Shown one piece after another: positions 43,575 to 49,801 of a DNA stretch of 64,000 bases. A model generated the notes under the pieces. It saw only the letters and a program-made list of their open reading frames with translations. It had not been told where the DNA came from and did no database searches. A program made the translations under genes and the position numbers. How positions within the stretch are numbered: position 1 is the first letter of the stretch; the number at the start of each line of letters is the position of its first letter. Source of the DNA: CAYMUL01 sp964393605. GTDB lineage: Bacteria; Bacteroidota; Ignavibacteria; Ignavibacteriales; Ignavibacteriaceae. Location: the NCBI GenBank assembly GCA_964393605.1, contig CAYMUL010000008.1, positions 62,001-126,000 of the forward strand, read 5' to 3'.

Positions 43575-44288
43575 ATGAGTTCATCGAGTAACATCTGGAT
43601 TACAGGCGCATCATCCGGCATTGGTAGAGCCGCGGCAATCGAATTTGCAAAAACCGGTTGCAATATTTTCGCTTCTTCACGGAGAGTAATTGAATTGGAG
43701 CGACTCAAAAAAGATCTTAACAAAGAAAAACTTGATATTAATATTCTCCCGTGTAATGTTGCCTCGCGGCAGAATGTTGAACAAGTTGTGAAATCTATTT
43801 TAGCTTCACAAAAAAAAATTGATTGTCTTATTAACAATGCAGGCATCACTTCATTTAAAAAAGCAACCGAGAATTCTATAAATGAAATTGAGGAAATAAT
43901 TCATACAAACCTTCTCGGCGCGATATATGCGATTAAATCTGTAATACCTTCGATGATTGAGAGGGGAGACGGGATGATAATTAATGTTCTTTCGGTTGTT
44001 GCAAAAAAAGTCTTCGCCGGAAGTAGTGCATATACAGCATCGAAACTTGGATTGCTCGGTTATACGAATGCGTTATGTGAAGAATTGCGAGAACACAACA
44101 TTCGCGTTATCAATATTCTGCCCGGTGCTACCGATACGCCGATGTGGTCTCAAGATTTACGAAAAAAATATAATGAAAGAATGATGCCCGCAGAAGCAAT
44201 TGCAAGAACCATCGTGAGAACATTTTTTGAGAGGGATAATTTAGTTGCGGAGGAGATTGTGTTGCGTCCCGTTCAGGGAGATTTATAA
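43575..44288 (+). CDS. Short-chain dehydrogenase, probable sepiapterin reductase (Chlorobium-type)
   Basis: 237 residues. NADP-binding TGASSGIGRAAA, the NNAG motif and the triad S140, Y153, K157 are present. The C-terminus GATDTPMW, MMPAEAIA and VAEEIVLRPVQGDL resembles what I remember of the Chlorobium tepidum sepiapterin reductase, which makes L-threo-tetrahydrobiopterin. Its start follows the folE stop directly. With folE and PTPS it would complete tetrahydropterin synthesis for the hydroxylase. A general SDR of other specificity remains possible. Confidence 0.8.
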   Translation: MSSSSNIWITGASSGIGRAAAIEFAKTGCNIFASSRRVIELERLKKDLNKEKLDINILPCNVASRQNVEQVVKSILASQKKIDCLINNAGITSFKKATENSINEIEEIIHTNLLGAIYAIKSVIPSMIERGDGMIINVLSVVAKKVFAGSSAYTASKLGLLGYTNALCEELREHNIRVINILPGATDTPMWSQDLRKKYNERMMPAEAIARTIVRTFFERDNLVAEEIVLRPVQGDL

Positions 44289-44324
44289 AAAAAAAAGACT
44301 GCACCGAGTAATCAATGCAGTCTT
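44287..44324 (-). terminator. Rho-independent terminator for the spy-like gene
   Basis: AAGACTGCA (44295-44303) and TGCAGTCTT (44316-44324) form a 9-pair stem. The A run at 44287-44296 becomes a U tract on minus-strand transcripts, ending the spy-like gene read from the right. On the plus strand there is no U tract, though the stem may also stall transcripts of the pterin operon. Confidence 0.8.
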
Positions 44325-44341
44325 GTGCGTGCTGTGTGGAT

Positions 44342-44812
44342 TTACCAGGGACAAAAAGTTCCCCGGTGAAAAGATCTATTCCGTTTCATATGATTCTTTC
44401 TCATTGGACGAAAATCATCGCGCATATCATCTTTTAATTCAGCCAATTTGGTTCGTTGTTCTGAAGTTAAAATGTCGCGCATATCCATTCTGTGGTTTGC
44501 CCATGAATCGCCGATTTTAGTTCGTGCGGTTTGAACTTTTTTGTGAGCTGATAAAAAATCATTTCTCGAATAGTTACCATCATTCGTTAATTGCTTTAAA
44601 TCGAGTTGAGCTTTTTCGAGTTCCGATTTTAAATCAACCATCTCTTTTTGGTGCTTGATTCTCATATCATCAAATTTATTTTCTTGTTCTTCGGTAAGAT
44701 TTAATTTGTCAAAGATGTAACCTTTACCGAAGCCTCTGCCGGGCTGTGCAGAGGAAAACGTTGCAAATAAAAGAGTGAATAACAATGCCGAGAATACAAT
44801 TTTATTTTTCAT
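44342..44812 (-). CDS. Spy/CpxP-like periplasmic protein
   Basis: 156 residues with a signal peptide ending SSAQ. A long helical region has LNLTEEQENKFDDMRIKHQKEM (in pieces) and RDILTSEQRTKLAELKDDM, the paired L-T-x-E-Q repeats of Spy/CpxP chaperones. The C-terminus is basic and Met/Arg/His-rich. It probably acts as a periplasmic anti-aggregation or stress protein. It diverges from the ECF sigma gene across a 161-base promoter region, so joint control by that sigma factor is plausible. Confidence 0.8.
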   Translation of the reverse strand: MKNKIVFSALLFTLLFATFSSAQPGRGFGKGYIFDKLNLTEEQENKFDDMRIKHQKEMVDLKSELEKAQLDLKQLTNDGNYSRNDFLSAHKKVQTARTKIGDSWANHRMDMRDILTSEQRTKLAELKDDMRDDFRPMRKNHMKRNRSFHRGTFCPW

Positions 44813-44973
44813 TTGTTTATCCTTTTTAATTAATGTTTTTGAATTTGAATTATTGACAACTTCGTTTGCGAGTTGGTTTAATATTTGGTAAGGAATTAAA
44901 TTTCACCACGGTAAAAAATATTTTAAACCGCTCAAATCAATATTATGTCTATCAATCGTAATACAATGGTTTA

Positions 44974-45528
44974 ATGCAAAGCAATACAGAAGATTTTGAA
45001 TTAGTAAAAAAATTTATCGACGGTGATCAAAGCGCATTCAATAAAATTGTTGGGAAGTATCAGCAAAAGATTTATTGGGTCGCACGCAGAATGACCGGAA
45101 ATCACCTCGATGCCGATGATGTGGTTCAAGAAGTACTTTTAGTTATTTATGACAAACTAAAATATTTTGAGTTCCGTTCATCTTTATTTACATGGATTTA
45201 CAAAATTGTTTCTACGAGAAGTATTAATAATATTAACAGAAGAAAACTCAAAACCTTTTTCTTTATCGATGAACATGAGAATTTTGATTTGAAGAGCAAC
45301 GATGACTTTGTAACTCAATTGGAGAACAGAGAGAAAATAAAAAAAATTGAGCAACTGCTTCAAAAAATTCCTCCCAAACAAAGAGAGGTTTTTGTTTATA
45401 GAAATTTTGAACAACTCAGCTATGATGAAATTGCTGAAATTACAGGTAAAAGTGTCGGTGCATTGAAAGCAAATTATTTTCATGCATTGGATAAACTCAC
45501 AAAATTTATGGAAAAAGAAGATGAATAA
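44974..45528 (+). CDS. ECF-family RNA polymerase sigma factor
   Basis: 184 residues: sigma-2 (AFNKIVGKYQQKIYWVARRMTGN, DADDVVQEVLLVIYDKL in pieces) and sigma-4 (KIPPKQREVFVYRNFEQLSYDEIAEITGKSVGALKANYFHAL in pieces, with the DNA-reading HTH). The linker between them is short, as in group 4 sigma factors. The next gene, overlapping by 8 bases, is a membrane protein fitting an anti-sigma factor, and a Spy-like protein follows. It probably directs an envelope-stress regulon. Confidence 0.93.
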   Translation: MQSNTEDFELVKKFIDGDQSAFNKIVGKYQQKIYWVARRMTGNHLDADDVVQEVLLVIYDKLKYFEFRSSLFTWIYKIVSTRSINNINRRKLKTFFFIDEHENFDLKSNDDFVTQLENREKIKKIEQLLQKIPPKQREVFVYRNFEQLSYDEIAEITGKSVGALKANYFHALDKLTKFMEKEDE

Positions 45529-46120
45529 ATATAGAATCAACATTATGCGTTTCCTCGATGGCGATATGTCTTCCAACGAAAAACAGATTTTCGAGAATGA
45601 ATTACAAATGAATTCAGACCTCAAAAGAGAATACGAAAGAATCCGGCGAACGTTTGAGTTTTTTAATCCCAAATCGTTAGACCTCAATTCACACTACTAT
45701 CAAACAATTCTTCCGAGATTTCATGACAGAAGAATTGGAGGGATGAAAACTGAAGTTCCGTTCATTAAAAAATTTGCTTTCAATTTCTTACCGGCGGTTA
45801 TAGTTTTGATTGTTACTTATATCGGTTTTTCAAACATCGCTGTAAATAACCAAACTGCAGATGAATTCCTCTCTCAAAATCGTAACTCCATTGCGAGCGA
45901 ATTGAGCGATGAAGAAATTATGATTCGCTACGGTCAAACTGCGGATATTATTGAATCTAAAATTGCCGAAGAAAAACTTGACAAAGAATTTTCTACTTTA
46001 TTTTCGGATACTGATTCCGAATTGTATTTATTCAACTCTTCATTGACAGAACTTTCATCACTCTTTGAAAACTTGAGCGATGATGAATATGAAGAATTAA
46101 TTAGTTCTATTGATATTTAA
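45521..46120 (+). CDS. Probable anti-sigma factor, single membrane helix
   Basis: About 199 residues from ATG 45521, overlapping the sigma gene. The first 70 residues have an anti-sigma/zinc-finger-like helical start (INIMRFLDGDMSSNEKQIFENEL) but no Cys/His metal site. A membrane helix lies near residues 80-100 (FLPAVIVLIVTYIGFSNIAV), followed by an acidic, mostly helical periplasmic part. The short region plus one membrane span and the gene order support an anti-sigma role. Confidence 0.7.
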   Translation: MNKYRINIMRFLDGDMSSNEKQIFENELQMNSDLKREYERIRRTFEFFNPKSLDLNSHYYQTILPRFHDRRIGGMKTEVPFIKKFAFNFLPAVIVLIVTYIGFSNIAVNNQTADEFLSQNRNSIASELSDEEIMIRYGQTADIIESKIAEEKLDKEFSTLFSDTDSELYLFNSSLTELSSLFENLSDDEYEELISSIDI

Positions 46121-46134
46121 ATTTTAAGGATGAT

Positions 46135-46611
46135 ATGATGAAAAATTATTTGAAGATTTTAATCACGCTTTTTCTTGCGTTGAATCTCAATTCTTTTGCG
46201 CAAAGAATGAACATGAATGACGATGAACGACCGAAACGCCTTGAACAATTCGAACGCATGAAACTTCTTGAAGTTTTAAATATGGAAGAGGAGATTGCCG
46301 TAAAATTTTTTACGCGGCGAAAAGAATACAAGGAGAATCTTCGTCTTGTTCACAAAAAAATTGAGGATGTGAGTAAAAAACTTGAAGACTTGATTGATGA
46401 CTCGAAAAACCAAAAAGATGAAATTCAAAAACAGATTGATTTCTACTATTCGTACGAACAACAAATACTAAAATTGAGACAAGATTTCAAAGATTCTGTT
46501 CGAGAATTACTAACCGATGAGCAAATTGCTAAATATGTAATTTTCGAAATAAGATTCCCCCGCGAAATACAAAAACTTCTTTTCGAAAACAGAAAAGGAA
46601 TGCGCCCTTAA
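46135..46611 (+). CDS. Exported coiled-coil protein, Spy/CpxP-like
   Basis: 158 residues (start at 46135, or 46138 from the adjacent ATG), preceded by AAGGA. A signal peptide ends SFAQ. The mature part is almost wholly helical and charged (RLVHKKIEDVSKKLEDLIDD) and carries the Spy-type ELLTDEQIAKYVIFE near the end. It follows the anti-sigma gene by 14 bases. It is likely a periplasmic stress chaperone or sensor in the ECF module. It is distinct from the divergent Spy-like gene. Confidence 0.7.
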   Translation: MMKNYLKILITLFLALNLNSFAQRMNMNDDERPKRLEQFERMKLLEVLNMEEEIAVKFFTRRKEYKENLRLVHKKIEDVSKKLEDLIDDSKNQKDEIQKQIDFYYSYEQQILKLRQDFKDSVRELLTDEQIAKYVIFEIRFPREIQKLLFENRKGMRP

Positions 46612-46672
46612 ACAAAGCGATTTTATTCTTGCATTTCTGAATTTACGAACATAACTTTGCAACGTTTTTTTT

Positions 46673-46757
46673 GCGGAAGTGGCGGAACTGGTAGACGCGC
46701 ACGTTTGAGGGGCGTGTACAGCAATGTGTACGGGTTCAAGTCCCGTCTTCCGCACCA
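46673..46757 (+). tRNA. tRNA-Leu (GAG)
   Basis: 85 nt including encoded CCA. The acceptor GCGGAAG pairs with CTTCCGC. The anticodon loop TTGAGGG gives GAG, reading CUC. A long variable arm (about TACAGCAATGTGTA) marks a class II leucine tRNA. GGTTCAAGTCC forms the T arm. Confidence 0.95.
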
Positions 46758-46785
46758 TTTTTAATGCTCAACTTAAAGGAAAGTC

Positions 46786-47544
46786 ATGTTAAAAAAGACT
46801 TCAAATACTTTAATGCTACTTCTGTTTTTCGGATTTAATCTTTTAGCACAAGATATGGACCCGGATGCGGCTAAAGCATTCAACTCCGGTAACGTTAAAA
46901 TGAAAGCCGGAGATTATCAAGGTGCCATCGCAGAGTATGATGTCGCGCTTGCAAAAAGCAAAGATTATAGAATTTATTACCAAAAAGGAATCGCCCTCAA
47001 AAAACTAAATAAGTTGGATGAGTCGGTTGCCACTCTCAAATCTTGTATCGAGCAAAATCCAAAATTTGATCTCGCATATAATGCTCTCGGCGGTTCATAT
47101 TTTTCTTTGAACCAAATGGAATTGGCAATAGAAAATTTTCAAAAAGTTCTCGAGTTCTCCACTAACAATTCAGTGAAGGCAAAAGTTAAGGAATATATTT
47201 CCCGCTCCTATGCTAAGTTAGGGCAGAATGCTTTAAACGATGGCAATATTGAACAAGCATTATCTCATTTACTTAAGTCGGTTGAGAACCACAATTTTGA
47301 CGCGGCTTATCTTTCGCTTGCAAGAGCATACAGCGAACTCGCAGAGTGGGATAAAGTAATTTCCGCTTGCGAAAACGCCATCAAGTATAAATCCTCAATC
47401 TCGAAAGGTGGACCTTACTACTACATGGGTATGGCTTACAAAAATAAGAGTGATGTTACAAAAGCAAAGGAAAATTTTAATCTCGCTAAAGCTGATCCCT
47501 CTTATAAAAAACTTGCCGAATATGAACTTGATTCTCTAAAATAA
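46786..47544 (+). CDS. Exported TPR protein
   Basis: 252 residues. A strong ribosome site (AAAGGAAA) precedes the ATG. The signal peptide ends LLAQ. About five TPR units follow (for example AFNSGNVKMKAGDYQGAIAEY, AYNALGGSYFSLNQMELAIENF in pieces, AYLSLARAYSELAEWDKVI). It is probably a periplasmic scaffold; no catalytic domain is present. A terminator stands after it at 47586, so it is a single-gene unit. Partner unknown. Confidence 0.8.
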   Translation: MLKKTSNTLMLLLFFGFNLLAQDMDPDAAKAFNSGNVKMKAGDYQGAIAEYDVALAKSKDYRIYYQKGIALKKLNKLDESVATLKSCIEQNPKFDLAYNALGGSYFSLNQMELAIENFQKVLEFSTNNSVKAKVKEYISRSYAKLGQNALNDGNIEQALSHLLKSVENHNFDAAYLSLARAYSELAEWDKVISACENAIKYKSSISKGGPYYYMGMAYKNKSDVTKAKENFNLAKADPSYKKLAEYELDSLK

Positions 47545-47585
47545 TTTTAGAATCAGTTTTCATAATTTTTATTTTTGTTTCATGG

Positions 47586-47624
47586 AAAGAATCTTTTGTT
47601 GAATAAACTAAAGATTCTTTTTTT
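47586..47624 (+). terminator. Rho-independent terminator after the TPR gene
   Basis: AAAGAATCTTT (47586-47596) pairs with AAAGATTCTTT (47610-47620), followed by a T run to 47624. It ends the unit of the TPR gene 42 bases upstream. The following 70 bases before the next gene show nothing else. Confidence 0.8.
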
Positions 47625-47696
47625 ATTTTGTACCCAACTTAATTTTGTTAATTCTTCAAACCATGATTTCTTTGAGCTACTATAATTTGAGAATTT

Positions 47697-48326
47697 GTGC
47701 CAAAAAAAAATACTGACATACTAACTTTTGACAAACCGAAAAGTCTTTTGATATTTCTCTCTACGTTTGTATCGGTTAAGCGAGATTATGATTATCTCCG
47801 TAAGTTAATTCGCATTGCTGATCAACTTTCAGTACCACTCGATGTAATTTATGAATCTCTACTTCAAACTTATCTTTTCGCCGGATTTCCTTCTGCGTTG
47901 AACTCACTTCAAATTCTTAATTTCAAAGGTGAAGGGAAAGTTATATCAATACAAACTGAAATACTTAGAAAATTTGGATTGAAAAATTTCAAAAAAGTGT
48001 ACGGAAACAAAACTGAAAAACTTCTACAAAAGGTTGAAAGGTTTTCAAAAGATTTAGCAGATTGGATGATAATTGAGGGCTACGGAAAAGTTTATTCACG
48101 TGATACACTAAATTTTGCCGAGCGAGAACTTTGCGCGGTCGCTTCACTTATTCCGCTTCGGTTTGATGACCAACTAATTTCTCATTTTCATGGATTAGTA
48201 AAATCAAAATTCAATATTGAATTCCTTCATGAATTCTTACATGTTTTGCGATTCATCGGTTACAAATCTGATAGCGATTATGCTATTCAACTTTTTGAGA
48301 AAGTGGCGGTGAAAAAAAGAAAATGA
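47697..48326 (+). CDS. Carboxymuconolactone-decarboxylase/AhpD-fold-like protein
   Basis: 209 residues from a GTG start. The C-terminal half (LNFAERELCAVASLIPLRFDDQLISHFHG and FNIEFLHEFLHVLRFIGYKSD, in pieces) has the helical CMD/AhpD pattern of E-R-E-L and H-x-x-G. The C-x-x-C of AhpD is absent. The N-terminal half also looks like a diverged CMD repeat. Catalysis is therefore uncertain. It overlaps the next gene as ATGA, so it belongs to the membrane-kinase operon. Specific function unknown. Confidence 0.6.
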   Translation: MPKKNTDILTFDKPKSLLIFLSTFVSVKRDYDYLRKLIRIADQLSVPLDVIYESLLQTYLFAGFPSALNSLQILNFKGEGKVISIQTEILRKFGLKNFKKVYGNKTEKLLQKVERFSKDLADWMIIEGYGKVYSRDTLNFAERELCAVASLIPLRFDDQLISHFHGLVKSKFNIEFLHEFLHVLRFIGYKSDSDYAIQLFEKVAVKKRK

Positions 48327-49801
48327 AGATCTTCATTGCCGTTGCAATCATTTCAGCTTTATTTATACTTATCGAATTTCTTAGCCGAAAATCTATCATT
48401 GAAAAAGAGTTCGGAAGAAAAATGCTGCATCTCTTTTCGGCATTGGTCGCAGTTTTCTCACCGTACTTAGTTGAGCAGAAAATCTATCTCGTCGTAACGG
48501 GAATCAATTTATCGATCATAACCGTAATACTTTTAAAAAAGAATTTACTTCCGGCGATTGATAGCCGCGAACGAAAAAGTTGGGGAATTTTTTATTTTAC
48601 GCTCGCTTACACACTATTAGTAATAATTCTCCCGTACGAAAAACTTTGGGTGATGCAAATTACTTTTCTCATACTTGGTTTATCGGATTCAATCGCGGCA
48701 ATTATTGGTTTATCATTCGGGAAAAAATATTTTTATTTAACGAGAGATAAAAAATCAGCTGCGGGCTCTTCGGCATTTTTTATTACAACAATAGTTATTT
48801 TTTTCTCGACAAGAATAGAAGTTGTCTCTCTGTTCTTATTTGGGATAACTTTTCCACAGCTAAATTTGCATGATTTAATTGCCGCGGGAATATTCTTTTC
48901 AATAATTCTCACAGCAGTCGAAGCAATCTCTTCCGGCGGTAGCGATAATTTACTTATCACAATATTCGCGGCACCTTTAGTCTACTTATTCTTCTCGTCA
49001 AATTATTTTGGAATAGACTTCTCCATAATTTTATTATCGATACCGTTGGCAATCGGCGCGGCAGTTTTATCTCATCGATTTCGTTTTCTAACGCTCGATG
49101 GTAGTGCGGCGATGCTCGTTTTGGCACTGCTTTTATTTGGTCTCGGCGGTATAAAGTGGACTTTGCCAATCTTGTTTTTTTTCATTTCTTCAAGTCTTTT
49201 TTCAAAATTGAAAAAAAATATTGCAGCACATGGCAATTCAAAATCTAAAACGAAAAGTGAATCAAGAAACTATATGCAGGTGATATCAAATGGCGGAATC
49301 GGTGCAGTTTTAGTTTTGATAAATTTTTTCACACAATCTGAACTTTGGTTTTATATTTTCGTCATAATTGTTGCAGTTGCTTGCGCGGATACGTGGGCAA
49401 CAGAATTCGGAACAAGATTCGGAAAAAATACTATTAGCATTATTTCATTTAAAAGAATTCAAGCGGGAATTAGCGGAGGTATCTCATTTGCGGGAACTGT
49501 CGCCGCCTTCGCCGGGAGTTATTCTGTTGCATTAATTTCCTCTTACTTTATCTATGACGCAAGGATTATCTTTGTCGTAGTTATGTTTGGATTTTTTGGT
49601 TCTATCATCGATAGCATTCTCGGCGCAACAATTCAAGCTAAGTATGAATGCATGAATTGCAATCTCGTTGTCGAAAAAAAAATGCACTGCGACGCCAACG
49701 GCAAGTTATTGAGTGGTTTTCATTCAGTCAATAATGACTCCGTAAATTTTCTATCGGGCTTCATTTCCGCAATAATTTTTCTTTTTGTTTTTCTTAATTG
49801 A
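48323..49801 (+). CDS. Fusion of a phytol/dolichol-kinase-like domain with a DUF92 (VTE6-like) domain
   Basis: 492 residues, almost all membrane helices. The N-terminal half (about 1-225) has the CTP-dependent lipid-kinase pattern: RKMLHLFSAL, LGLSDSIAAIIGLSFGKK and AVEAISSGGSDNL. The C-terminal half (about 235-492) is DUF92: FLTLDGSAAMLV, ADTWATEFGTRFGK, RIQAGISGGISFAGT and IDSILGATIQAKYECMNC. In plants the separate homologues VTE5 and VTE6 phosphorylate phytol and then phytyl phosphate. The fusion suggests an isoprenol-to-diphosphate enzyme. Actual substrate unknown. Confidence 0.82.
   Translation: MKIFIAVAIISALFILIEFLSRKSIIEKEFGRKMLHLFSALVAVFSPYLVEQKIYLVVTGINLSIITVILLKKNLLPAIDSRERKSWGIFYFTLAYTLLVIILPYEKLWVMQITFLILGLSDSIAAIIGLSFGKKYFYLTRDKKSAAGSSAFFITTIVIFFSTRIEVVSLFLFGITFPQLNLHDLIAAGIFFSIILTAVEAISSGGSDNLLITIFAAPLVYLFFSSNYFGIDFSIILLSIPLAIGAAVLSHRFRFLTLDGSAAMLVLALLLFGLGGIKWTLPILFFFISSSLFSKLKKNIAAHGNSKSKTKSESRNYMQVISNGGIGAVLVLINFFTQSELWFYIFVIIVAVACADTWATEFGTRFGKNTISIISFKRIQAGISGGISFAGTVAAFAGSYSVALISSYFIYDARIIFVVVMFGFFGSIIDSILGATIQAKYECMNCNLVVEKKMHCDANGKLLSGFHSVNNDSVNFLSGFISAIIFLFVFLN

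Noticed and set aside
46510..46758. Minus-strand frame of 82 codons across tRNA-Leu
   Set aside because: It is antisense to the tRNA and to the end of the Spy-like gene and has no recognisable product.
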